From assembly GCF_001618955.1 (NCBI RefSeq), contig NZ_LVYV01000008.1:62001-126000 (forward strand): 64,000 nucleotides of DNA, given 5' to 3'. The DNA is from Tardiphaga robiniae. GTDB taxonomy: Bacteria; Pseudomonadota; Alphaproteobacteria; Rhizobiales; Xanthobacteraceae. Under the pieces are notes generated by a model. That model made no database searches. It was not told where the DNA came from and saw only the letters and a program-made list of their open reading frames with translations. This document shows positions 34,438 to 45,900 of the stretch, one piece after another (positions within the stretch are counted from its first letter, which is position 1; each line of letters opens with the position of its first letter). The position numbers and the translations under genes were made by a program.

Positions 34438-35223
34438 GTGCCTCGCGAAGCTGCTTCTGCTTTGAAACGGGCGGGGATGTCGCTTCAGCTATCTGAATCC
34501 GCTTCGCGACTTAAGAAGGTCCGTCGGCATCGATATCCCGGCAACGCAGCGTGGACGTTCGGTGTTGTTTTCATGGGGCTTGTTTGCGTATCTGAGGCTG
34601 CGGAGCTCGCGGAAATCGACACCAGGATAGCATTTTCCATTCCAGCGCAGCCGCTGGTCTCCGCCATCAGCCGTTATGGCGATGCGACTGGCAGCGAGGC
34701 ACTATACGACGCGGGCCTCGCGACTGGACGCTTCTCAAATAACGTGCAGGGGATGATGACGCCTGCCGAGGGACTGGAAAGGCTTTTGATCGGCACGGGT
34801 CTATCCGCAAGGTTTGTTTCAGAGCGGAGATTTGTGGTCGCAGCATCTCCGTCGGTGCCTAACCGGGCGAACGAGATCACATTGCCGCCAGCGCATCGAC
34901 GCTACTATGGTCTTGTCCAGCAGGGGGTGCTCGACACGTTGTGCCGGCTGCCCAGCGTACGGCCGGGGCATTACCGTGTCATCGTTGCCCTCCGCATTGC
35001 GCCGACCGGCGGCATTGAGCGCGTCAATCGCATTGGCACAGTTGGCGCGGCGGAGGCGGATCAGCAGATGGATGGGGCGCTGCGCGGCGTCCGGTTTAGC
35101 GAGCCACCGCCTGCCGATTTCATGCAACCCATCCGCATATTGCTCTCACCTGACGCACCCGGAGGGGGGGCTGCCTGCGCGAGGGCGGACGCACGACATG
35201 CGGCCAGTGGTGAGCCGCGATGA
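34438..35223 (+). CDS. STN-domain / TonB-C-like signalling protein, module 1
   Basis: The 261-residue protein starts with GTG; an internal ATG at 34477 after GGGCGGGG is an alternative start. A hydrophobic segment (about 40-55, AAWTFGVVFMGLVCVSEAAE) is a signal peptide or anchor. An STN (secretin/TonB N-terminal) domain spans about 60-130 (FSIPAQPLVSAISRYGDATG; GLERLLIGTGLSARFV). A TonB C-terminal-like domain lies at about 155-240 (GHYRVIVALRIAPTGGIERV; SEPPPADFMQPIRI). STN domains normally sit on TonB-dependent receptors and signal to FecR; here there is no beta-barrel. It overlaps the sigma-factor gene by 4 nt. I infer a periplasmic relay to the FecR protein. Confidence 0.8.
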   Translation: MPREAASALKRAGMSLQLSESASRLKKVRRHRYPGNAAWTFGVVFMGLVCVSEAAELAEIDTRIAFSIPAQPLVSAISRYGDATGSEALYDAGLATGRFSNNVQGMMTPAEGLERLLIGTGLSARFVSERRFVVAASPSVPNRANEITLPPAHRRYYGLVQQGVLDTLCRLPSVRPGHYRVIVALRIAPTGGIERVNRIGTVGAAEADQQMDGALRGVRFSEPPPADFMQPIRILLSPDAPGGGAACARADARHAASGEPR

Positions 35224-35732
35224 GTGACAATCCGTTGGCGGCGATCCGTACGCTGTTTATCGAACGTTATGACAATCTGAAAGCTCGCGTCACGCGGCGT
35301 TTGGGCTCGATTGATCTGGCCGGTGATGCGATGCAGGATGCCTGGCTGCGTCTCGCCGGCGCCGAAACTGTGAGTCCCGTCCACAACCCCGACAGTTACC
35401 TGTTTCGCGTCATTCTGAATGTTGCAGAGGATCGCCGCCGACGAGACTGGCGTCACCGTAACATCGTCGATATCGATGCCGCCTTGGATGTGTCGGACGA
35501 ATCGGCCACCCCGGAAGAAGCGCTGCTGGCGCAGTCGGACTTGGAAGCGTTCCGAAAGATCATTGCGGAGCTTCCGGAACGCCGTCGCACCATCTTTCTC
35601 GCAGCCCGGTTCGGCAACATTCCCCGGCAGGAAATCGCCGATCGCGTTGGCATTTCGCGGCGCTCCGTCGCCCGGGAGATCATGTTGGCCCACATGCATT
35701 GTATGGCCCGTCGTAAAGAATTTAGAGAATGA
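35220..35732 (+). CDS. ECF sigma factor (FecI type), module 1
   Basis: The 170-residue sigma-70-family ECF factor has region 2 in residues 10-75 (AGDAMQDAWLRLA; NPDSYLFRVILNVAEDRRRR) and region 4 in residues 105-160 (LPERRRTIFLAARFGNIPRQEIADRVGISRRSVAREIM). Length and position next to FecR fit the FecI group. It is translationally coupled to the STN gene upstream. Its target is probably the giant exoprotein gene downstream, possibly also its own operon. Confidence 0.9.
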   Translation: MSDNPLAAIRTLFIERYDNLKARVTRRLGSIDLAGDAMQDAWLRLAGAETVSPVHNPDSYLFRVILNVAEDRRRRDWRHRNIVDIDAALDVSDESATPEEALLAQSDLEAFRKIIAELPERRRTIFLAARFGNIPRQEIADRVGISRRSVAREIMLAHMHCMARRKEFRE

Positions 35733-35827
35733 AGTTGCATTTTTGCTCGCCGAGAAACGTCTTGGTATCGGAAGCGATTGAAATGGCCGGCGGCGTCCCG
35801 GCGATTTCGCTTGGGGCTGAACACTAA

Positions 35828-36835
35828 ATGACAAAGGAAAATTCTCGCGGAGTGGGTCTAAGCCATGTGGAGAGCCAAGCCGTCGAGTGGGCGCAGAGGC
35901 TCGCGTCGGGAGAGGCTGCGCCCGATGAAATCGACGCTGCAAGTCGCTGGCGGAAGCAAGGTCCGGCGCACGAAGCTGCGTTTGTCGAGGCAGAGCGGGT
36001 CTGGCGCGAGATCGGCGCCGCGCGGAGGGTCTTGCACGATCCCGATATCGATTACGCAACTGCGCTTGATGCACTTGGACGTCGGCGCAAGGCGGTGAGC
36101 CGTCGTTTCTTATTGGGCGGGGCGGCGGCAGCGACAGTCGTGGCAACGTATGGAGTGGCTAATCCTCCGCTGGGACTGTGGCCTTCGCTTTCGCAACTTA
36201 ACGCCGATTTCCGCACCGCGAAGGGTGAGCAGCGCAATGTGAATTTCGCTGGCGATATCGCGATCAACCTCAATACTCAAACGAGCCTTGCAATCCGTCC
36301 AGCGACGGCCGCCGCGGATCGGATCGAGCTGATCACGGGAGAGGCGGCGTTCAAGTCGTCGGCGCGTGGCGCACGAACCCTTGTCGTGTTGGCTGCGGGG
36401 GGAAGAGCGGATACCGATGCAGGCCGTTTTGATATTCGGTATACGATGGATGGGGATCGCTCCCCGGTAACTGTGACGTGTTTCGATGGTTGTGTTCGCG
36501 TCGAACAGGGCGGCGCAACTGCCGAACTACGGAGTGGGCAACGTATTCGTTACACGGTGGCAGGGATGAGTGGGATCGCCATGGTCGATCCCATCGCGGA
36601 GTCCAATTGGCAACGTGGCATCGTCGAGTTCCGAAACACTCCGATCGTCGAAGTTGTCGAGGAGATTAATCGATATCGCCCGGGTCGAATTCTTCTGATG
36701 AGTTCGATTTTGGCCCAGAAGCAGATCAACGGGCGCTTCCGGATCGGGGAAATGGAGGAGGTTCTGCTGCAGTTGCAGCAGGCCGTTGACGCCAACATCC
36801 GGTATCTACCAGGCGGTCTGGTCCTCTTGAGCTGA
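35828..36835 (+). CDS. FecR-type anti-sigma factor/sensor, module 1
   Basis: The 335-residue protein has a cytoplasmic N-terminal anti-sigma region (DUF4880, residues 14-70: EWAQRLASGEAAPDEIDAAS), then a membrane segment with a twin-arginine motif (SRRFLLGGAAAATVV, about 92-106). The periplasmic FecR domain follows (about 130-225), and the C-terminal domain (about 255-335: VEFRNTPIVEVVEEINRY) resembles the STN-interacting end of FecR. It probably holds the sigma factor inactive or activates it on a signal from the STN protein. A 95-bp gap separates it from the sigma gene, unlike module 2 where the two overlap. Confidence 0.88.
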   Translation: MTKENSRGVGLSHVESQAVEWAQRLASGEAAPDEIDAASRWRKQGPAHEAAFVEAERVWREIGAARRVLHDPDIDYATALDALGRRRKAVSRRFLLGGAAAATVVATYGVANPPLGLWPSLSQLNADFRTAKGEQRNVNFAGDIAINLNTQTSLAIRPATAAADRIELITGEAAFKSSARGARTLVVLAAGGRADTDAGRFDIRYTMDGDRSPVTVTCFDGCVRVEQGGATAELRSGQRIRYTVAGMSGIAMVDPIAESNWQRGIVEFRNTPIVEVVEEINRYRPGRILLMSSILAQKQINGRFRIGEMEEVLLQLQQAVDANIRYLPGGLVLLS

Positions 36836-36856
36836 TCTGGCTCGTCCCAAAAAAGT

Positions 36857-36876
36857 TAAAATATCTTCCGGAACGT
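36857..36876 (+). promoter_or_regulatory. Candidate ECF promoter motif before giant gene 1
   Basis: TAAAATATCTT-N6-CGT lies 22 bp after the FecR stop and 110 bp before the giant gene start. The corresponding gap in module 2 contains TAAATTTTCTT-N5-CGT (51733-51751). The shared TAAAnTnTCTT and CGT suggest a sigma recognition site; this is a two-sequence comparison by eye. Confidence 0.35.
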
Positions 36877-36985
36877 GGCTCAACGGCTCCCGAGATTTCG
36901 TCTTGCAATTGAAAAGGACCTTCCGGGATGGCGGCTACTCCCCGCTGCCTGTCGAAGGTCTGTTGTTGCCCGAAGGAATTCTCCG

Positions 36986-39900
36986 ATGAATCAGCGCGTT
37001 GCCGCTTCTATGGTCTTTGTACGCCGTCCGGGCCACCGCATAGCTCTCTTGGCCGGCGTCAGCGCGCTCGCATTGGCATGGAACGCACAGCAACCCCTTC
37101 ATGCGCGGTCTCTCAATGGCGGCTCCACAACGCCGTCAGCGCCCAACATTGCGTCGGATGCAGCGGCCTATGCGGCGCAGCAGGCGGCTGCGATGGCACG
37201 GCAGACGCAGAACTCGCTGGCGCGAGCGGCGCGTACTATCCAGGACATGCAGGCGGTGCAGGCTGCCGCACGTGCGGCAGCAGCGACCCGGCAGACCTCG
37301 CTCGCAGCGCCGGTTGCAGTTCCCGACGGCCTGGGCGCCGGAGGATTGTTGCCGAATATGCCGACGGGCTGGAGCGGCGCGAATGCGCCGGCGCAGGGCG
37401 TTGATGGCGCAGGCCAGACCCAGGTCGGCATCCGGCAAACCTCGCAACAGGCGATCCTGAACTGGACGTCGTTCAATGTCGGCGCGCGCACGACCCTTAC
37501 ATTTGATCAGCAGGGCAACGCCAATTGGGTGGTGCTGAATCGTGTGAACGGCGCGACGGCACCGAGCCAGATCCTCGGCAATATCAAGGCCGACGGCCAG
37601 GTCTATGTGATCAACCAGAGCGGCATCATCTTTGGCGGCGCCAGTCAGGTGAATGTCGGGAGCCTGATTGCGTCGGCACTCGATATTCACGGCGGTGCGA
37701 TCGAATATCAGGCTGGGGCTACCGAGCAGCAGAAGCTCGCTGCGCGCAACCAGCGCTTCATGGACGGCATCCTCGCCGCCAATCCGGCGTCCAATACCAA
37801 TGTGCCGCTGACTTTCTTCGACGGCACCAACATGAACGCGACCGCCGATCGGGTCCGCCCGGGTGAGACGTTTGCCGCCTATGACGGCGTAACGGTGGAG
37901 GCAGGTGCGCGGATCGCCGTCGGTGGTTATGGCCAAGCCGTTCTGCTCGGCCATAATGTCGTCAATCGTGGCCGGATCGACGCGCCGGATGGTCAGGTGC
38001 TGATGGCGGCGGGTCGCGGCGTGCTGCTGCTCGATGGTACCAAGCGCAATGCGGTCAAGGACAGTGCTGGCGCAGACCTCGGCGGCGCGCCGATCCGCGG
38101 CTTTCTCGCCGGCGTCGACCGCGGCGGCCTAGTCGAGAATGCCGGCCTGATCGTCACAGAGCGCGGCAATATCACCCTCACGGGCAAAAACGTCGGCCAG
38201 AGCGGTGTGCTGATCTCAACCACGGCGGGAGAAACCGCTGGCTCGGTCCTGATCCAGGCCGAGTCGGGCATGAAGGGAACCAATCACACCCGGGATCTGA
38301 CCGGAAAAGTCCTGAACCTTAGTGCCACCATGACCGACGGCATGTTCCCCTACGTCGATGGCGAGCGCGGCGCGGTCAATTTCGGCGAGGGCAGCTATAC
38401 GGGGATCCTTCCCGACGTTAGCGGCGAGAAGGTCGTCGGCAACCCCTACAAGCCGTCGATCGTCGAGGTCTACGGCAACAGCATCGTCGTCCAGAAGGAT
38501 GCAGCCTTGTACGTTCCAGCGGGCGATATCCGTTTCGTCGCCCGGCGGAAGAACGAAGCAAATTCCTCGAGCGTCGACGACAGCCGGATCTATCTCGCTG
38601 AAGGTGCTACCCTCGACGTGTCGGGTCTTCGCGATGTCGAGATCGCGATGGAGCAGAACGCTATCAAGGCCGAGCTGCGGGCCAATGAGCTCAGCGACAA
38701 TCCGGTGATGCGCGACGGCAGTCTGCGCGGGACGACTGTCTATTTCGACGCCCGCTACGGCACCAAACTGACCGACGGGACGGGCGTCGCGAACTTCTCG
38801 GGCTATTACGATCTGATCGAACGCGACGTTTCCCAATTCATGACGATCGGCGGGAGAATCGTCATGACCGGCATGGAGATCATCGCCCGCCAGGGCTCCG
38901 TCATCGATCTGTCGGGTGGCAGCGTCCGCTATCTCGACGGTTATGTGCGAAGCACGCGCCTGATGACGGCGGGCGGCCAGTTGGTCCCCATCGAGCAGGC
39001 GCAGGCCGGCGCGGTTTATCTCGGTGTCGAGGGCTATTTCATCCGCAACCATGCCCGGTGGGGTATCGTCGAGCGATACAGGTCGATTTTCGACAGGACG
39101 GGATCTGTCTTCGAAAAGGGATATACCGAAGGCCGGTCGGCGGGGGCACTGCTGCTGAACAACGTGTTTCCGGCAAGCTGGACCGGTAGCGGCGGCAATG
39201 TTTCGAGCGATGCCATCCGGATTTTCGACGGCGAGGTCCGCGCCGACATCGTCGCCGGCGAACGCCAGCGCGATCCCTCGACCGGCGCGGGCGTGACCGA
39301 TGTGACGCGCATCTGGCACGAGCGGCCAACTCTTGCGACCTTGAGCTTCGGCTCCAACTACATCTACACGACCATCTACGATGCCAATCCGATCGGCGGC
39401 AACATCGTGATCGGCGGTGATGGTTCGCGACTCGGCAAGGATTTCGGCGCCGGTACGGCGCTTGTCGATTACACGCACAATCTCGCGCCGCTCTACGGGG
39501 CGGTCGAGGCTTATCAGCACTTGCTGCCCTCGAACTGGTTTGACGGCTCGACATTCGGCAACGTCACGCTCGTTTCCGGTGGCGGCAAGAACGGTGTGCT
39601 GACGATCGGTGAGGGCAAGACCGTCGATGTCGGCGCGTTCGGCTCCTTCACCTTTATCGGGCGCCAGGCCGAGATCGATGGGACGATCAGCGCGGCAGGC
39701 GGCAAAGTGCACATTGAAGCATTGCGGTCGACAGCGGTGGCGGGCGGGCAGACGTCGACGAGTATTGCATGGGACCTGATCCCCGAAGCGGACCGCCCGA
39801 GCATTCATCTCGGAGAAACAGGCGTGATCGACGTCGCCGGTCGCTGGACCAGCGATCGCGCGGGCGGCGCTGGCGTGTTTCCGGTCGTGAACGGTGGAAA

Positions 39901-42900
39901 GGTCGAGCTGATCAGCCGCACCATCGTGCTGGACAAAGGATCGTTCATTGACGCCAGCGGTGGGGGACATCTATCGGCCAACGGCAAGATCAAAGTCGGC
40001 AATGGCGGCGCGATCCTGATCGATACGGCCACCCCCTATATCAACACCACGACGCCTGCAGGCCTTGCGACCGGGCGGCTCGTGATGAATGGCGACATCG
40101 TCGCCTACGCGCTGGGTAAAGGCGGCTCGCTCACCATCGACACGGGTGACGACGTCCTCATCGGCGGCGATCGGATATTCGAGGACGGCATTCTGCCGGC
40201 AAACACGCGGGCCGCCAGAGATTTTCTGCTCGTGTCGGATATCGTGATCCCGGCCGGATCCAACGTGCCGGTGGCTCATAATGTCACGCTCAATCGTTTG
40301 GCGGCGGGCCAAGTCGTTCCGGTCGCGGTGGACGTGCCCAACGAGGCCCTGTTCGTCGCAGCGGACTGGATCGTGCCGGACAGCTTTACCGAAGCATACG
40401 ATGCCGATACCTTCGATTATTATGGTCCGGGCATGCGTGTCCCGGCGGGTACCACGCTGGTCGAGATCTGGGGCAGCTTTAACGCGGGTTACGTCATCCC
40501 GGCCAACGCATTTCCGCAAGGCGTGAAGATCAACCCGGTTGCGCTGACCGTACCGCCGGGGCCATGGTCGCAAGATGTCACGCTTCGGGCCGGCACCGTA
40601 ATCCCGAAACGCGGGTTTTTGGAGCAGTCGGTCAATATCGTGCCACCCGTGACCGTGGCTCCGGACTTCTTCACCAAAGGCGGCTTTGCGAGCTACGCGC
40701 TGAGCGGCGCGCGTGGCATGACGGTAGCATCAGGCACGGTCATCGCGCCCAGCGTCGATACGATGGTGCTGGACAGCGGCATATTCCAGGCAGCGAACGG
40801 GGCACGGCTGTATGATCTGCTCCGCCAGCAGACCGGCGTTTCGCTGCGCAACTCGTCCGATCTGCCCGAGGGGCTGCGCGGGCCGATGGAGCTCACCCTC
40901 GGTACGGCTCCATTCTCGCCCAATGGAACAACGCGCCCGATCCGCGTCACCGGCGCACAGGCTGGCACCACCGTCCGCGTCACCAAGGCGCGACATCTGG
41001 GCAAGCTCGTCGTCGAGACCGGAGCCGAAATCCGCATGGATGCTGAGTCCACCGTGCGGCTCGACTCGCTGGTCGATGTGTTTGTCGACGGCACGATCGC
41101 CACGCCGGGAGGCACGATTCAGATCCAGCCGAATGGCGGCGAGTCCTACGTCGAAAACGGGAGTGTGCGTCTGGGCGCCAATGCCCGCCTGCTCGCGGGC
41201 GGCTATCAGAACATCGTTCCCGGTCTCTACGGCGAGAGCCGTTCGGTTGCGGCCGGCGGCCTGGTTCAGATCAACGTCCCGGCTGCGAGCGGCAGTGGCG
41301 TGGTGGTGGGTACGGTGCTGATCGACAGGGAGGCAGTGATCGACGTCTCGGGCGTCCGCGGTGTCGCCGATCTGGATCGGGGTGGTGCGCCCGTACTGAA
41401 CTCTCGCGACCGGTACACGCCGGTCGAGGTCGATGGTGCGGCGGGCTCGATCGCGATCTACGCCAGGTATGGTGTAATCGCCGGTGATCTCCGTCTGTCT
41501 CCCGGCGGCGTCAGTGGCTATGGCGGCGCGCTGACGATCGGCACGGCGTACACCTATCCCCAGATCTCCGGCATCGTCATCGCGCAGACAGCGCCGGTCG
41601 GATTTGGTGAGGTGACGCAAAGCTCGCTGACATCCGGCTATTCGTCGCTGAGGGTCTCTGCCGACATCATCAATCGGTCCGGGGCAGACGATCTGTTCCT
41701 GCTGCCAGGCGAGACACCGAACAACCGCGGTATCGTTTTCGATGGCGACGTCACGCTCGCAACACGCCGCTCGATTACGCTCGCCAGCTACAATCTCAGC
41801 ACCGGTGCCGGCGTATCGGCGAAGGCAGGCTTGGTGGAGCTGACGTCGTCCTACGTGAACCTCCAAGGATTCAGATTCAGCGATAACGCCGGGACGTCCG
41901 CTCCCGCGGGTACCGATGGACGATTGACCATTCGCGCCGATCTCATCGACATCAGCGGCGGCACCAAGATAGGCGGCTTTGGCAAGACCACGTTCATCGC
42001 GACAGGCGACATCCGCCTTGCGGGCAATGACGGCACGGCGGGCACGCTGACGACGGCCGGCTCCCTTCTGTTCGATGCGGCCCAGCTTTATATCGCGCCC
42101 GGCACCGCCCCTTACTCACAAGATTCCCGTGAGCTTCCGGAGTCCAATCCGGGCTTCCTGGTCAATGCTGGCGTTTCGATCGCGGTGAGATCGAACGGTC
42201 GCGCCGCGCCGGTGCCGCTGTCCTACGGTCAGCGGCTGACCCTGCGCGCGCCGGTGATCGACCAGGGCGGTGTCATCCGCGCGCCGCAGGGGCAGATCCG
42301 CCTCGAAGCGAGCCAGACACTGACGCTGCGGCCGGGCAGTCTGACCTCGGCCTCGCTTGAGGGCTTGACCGTTCCGTTCGGCTATCTCGACTCGGCCGGT
42401 CTGTTCGGAGGCTACCAATTGGCGGGCCGGGTCCCGACTAAGTCGGTCAAGCTCGCTGGCCCCGACGTGGATCTGCAGAACGGTGCCGTGGTCGATGTCT
42501 CCGGCGGCGGCGATCTCCTCGGCTGGTCATTCGTCGGCGGCATTGGCGGGACGGTGAACATCCTCGCCAACACCTCCGTTGCGCGCTACGCGATCCTGCC
42601 GAGCCTCGGCACGGCGCCGGCCCCGATCAGCAACAATGCGCCAGTCGCAGTCGGCAGCATCGGCGCGCCGTTGCAGGACAGCCGGCTGAAGGTTGGCGAC
42701 ACGGTCTACCTCCAAGGCGTTCCGGGTCTCGCGGCGGGCTATTATACACTGCTTCCCGCTCACTACGCGCTGCTCGATGGCGGCATGCTGGTTGAGCCTC
42801 TCGGCGGCGGCGCAGCCGCGGCCAACAGGACCGTGACACTGCCCGACGGTTCGGTGATCGCCAGCGGCTACCGGGCGACCCTGGGCGGCGCTATCCGCGA

Positions 42901-45900
42901 CACCGGCTACAGCCAGTTCAAGGTGATGAACAGCACCACCTGGAAACAGTACAGCGAGTTCAAGACGGTTTCCTTCAACCAGTCCGCTCGTGAGCTGGCG
43001 ATGGCCGCGGGGCTTTCGACGGTTCGCACCCCCATTGACGCTGGCACTATCGTCTTGGCCGCGACTCGCAGCCTGAATCTCGATGGTACGGGGCGCCTGG
43101 GCGCGGACAATGGCGGGTTTCTCGGCAATCTCGACGTGTCGGCGGCGAAGATCGCGCTCGTCAGCGGCGGCGCCGCGACGCCAGCCGGTGTGCTGCGTAT
43201 TGATACGCAACAATTGAAGAACTTCGGTGCCGGCAGCGTGTTGATCGGCGGAACGCGCAGCTACGGCGCGACCGGGACCATCGTCACGGTCGGCGCGAGC
43301 GAGGTTACGGTCTATGAGAATGCGAAGTTCGCCGCTCCGGAGATCATCATCGCCGCATCTAGCCTGGTCGACGTTCGCGGCGGCGCTTCGCTGACAGCGG
43401 AGGGGCCGGCAACGGTCGATACCAATCCGCTTCTGATCAGCGGCAATGGCGCGCTGCTGCGGCTGTCCACCGGACCGCGTGTCGGAATTGTCCGCATCGA
43501 CAGCAATGGCGCCGCCGGCGCGCTCTCCGTCTCCGACAATGCCGCGCTGCGGACCTCGGGGTCGATCTCGTTCGACGGCAGCAACGCCATCAACCTGTCG
43601 GCGCGAACGATCATCGAGGCGGCGCAACTCGATCTCGCCTCCGTCATCGTCAATCTCGGCGACGTGCCGGCGGGCACCACGGGTACAACCTTCACAGAGA
43701 GTATGCTGGAGCGCTTCGCAGCGGCATCCGACCTTTTGATCCGCGGCCATCAGTCGATCAATCTCTATGGCACGTTCCAGCTGGGCCGGCGCGGTGCGGA
43801 CGGGATTCCGACGCTGAAGGCGCTGACCTTGGATACCGGGCTGCTGCAGGGCGTCGGCATATCCATGCGCCAGCCGAACATCACCGCAGCGGCCCTGACG
43901 TTCCGCAACAGCGGCGCGGCCGGGACCTATGCCGGCTCCGATACGGCAGCCGTCCTGAACCTCGACGTCGATCGCCTGCTGCTCGGACCGGGCAATGTCT
44001 CGCTCGGCGGCTTCTACGCACTTCAGGGTCGGGTCGGCGAATTGCGCACGTCCGGGACGGGCGTGTTCAGCGTCGTCAATGCCAGCACCGGCGGAGCGGG
44101 CTACGTCTCTCTCGACGTGGGTCGGGTCACCGCCGCAGCGGCTTCGGATTACGCGGTCACGGCGAGCGGCGGTTTGCAGCTCAACAAGGGCTCGTTCGCA
44201 GGCGATCCGGCGGAGGTGCCGTTCGGCGGCCGGCTGACACTGCAGGGGGCGAGCGTTTACGTCGGCACGCAGGCGCTGCTGCCGGCAGGCGTGATCGATA
44301 TTCGTGCGACATCCGGCGATCTCGTCATCGGAAACACCGCGGTGCTCGACGTGTCCGGACAGGCGGTCGATTTCCGTGACGTAGTGCGGTTTGCACCCGG
44401 CGGCGGCATCAGGCTCGAAGCCTCAGGGCAGGTGTCGCTCCACAACGGTTCGCTGATCGACGTCTCGGGATCGGTTCGCGGCGGCGATGCAGGACGAATC
44501 GACATCGTCGCGGATACCGCGCAGATCGATGCGACGCTGCGCGCGAATGCGACAAGCGGCTATGTCGGCGGATCCTTCACGCTCAATGCCGATCGGCTTG
44601 CCGGCTCATTTTCCAGCCTCGCGGGGACGCTCGTCGCCGGCCGGTTCGACCGTGATATCGGTGTGCGACTACGCGCACAGGATATTTCACTGGATGCCGG
44701 GCAGCGGCTCGACGCGCACCGGGTGATGTTGCGTTCGGATAGCGGCTGGGTGGATATTCGCGGCACGATCGCCGCGGCGGGAGATTCGGTCATGGCCGAT
44801 GGCGGCGATGTGCGCCTGATCGGCGCGGAGGGTGTCAGGCTGTATGCTGGTGCCCGGATCGAGGCACAGGCCGGGACGGTTTCGGCGGAGGGCTATGCGC
44901 CGGCGAGCGGCTATGTCGAGCTGGCCTCGACCGGAACACGCAGCGGTGTCGGTGACGAGAAAGGGATCGAGGTCGCCGGGGGCGCCGTGATCGACGTGTC
45001 AGGCGGCCGTGTCGGCGGCGGGCGGATCCTGATGCGGGCGAACTATGTGCCGGCCTCGGGCGAGGATGTTCGCGGCGTCTTCCGTATCGCCGCTGGCAAC
45101 ACGTCGACCTATGTCGGTGCGCAGGAGCAGGTGCTAGTCGGCGTCCAGAACTATGAGGTCGCGACGGTTGATGCGGCCCTGGTGAGCCAGGTGCTGGTCG
45201 ACCTGCAATCGATGCCCGGCAATGCGATCGCGGGCTTCTCCTCGATGGGCGGCGCGCTGTTCCATAACAATGCTGGCGATCTGAACATTGCTGCCAATAT
45301 CGATCTCGGCGGCGGCGGACTGAACCGGCCGAGCTGGATGGGCTTCGAGGCCCAGCAGGACATCTTGGTCAACGGCACGATCAGCGATGGTTTCGTTAGC
45401 GCCGCGAAAGGTGCAGCGCTCAAATCCACGACGCCATCGTTCAGCCTCAATTTCAACAGCGGCCACGACATCGTTGTCGGGGCCGGCCGGATCATCCGCA
45501 CCGGCACCGGCGAGATCCGGGTGGAGGCTGGCCGCGATCTCAAGCTCACCGACACGGGTTCGGTGATCTATACCGCCGGGATGAAGACGTCGACCGCGGC
45601 GGGCTTCGTCGTCGGCAGCAAGCTCGGTGACTATCCAATCGCGGGTGGCGATATCGTGATCGACGCAGGCCGAGACATCCTTGCTCCGGTCGTCAAGCAG
45701 AGCACGGCGGCCTGGCTCTACCATTACGGCGAGGCCAACTGGACCGGCGATCCGACATCGTCGACGGTCAGAGACCAGACGAGCTGGTCGATCGTATTCG
45801 GCAACTTCGAATCCGGCGTCGGGGCGCTCGGCGGCGGTGATGTGCGGGTGCGCGCGGGACGCGACAGCAGGGATCTATCGGTCGCGATCCCGAGCACCGG

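Noticed and set aside
36875-36985. Earlier start for giant gene 1
   Set aside because: The extension precedes the ribosome-binding site and signal peptide and contains the only cysteine in the frame.
38216-39970. 584-codon antisense frame inside giant gene 1 (and several others across 36,986-64,000)
   Set aside because: These frames are antisense to strongly coding DNA, have a His/Arg/Asp-rich shadow composition, and have no ribosome-binding site or recognisable domain.
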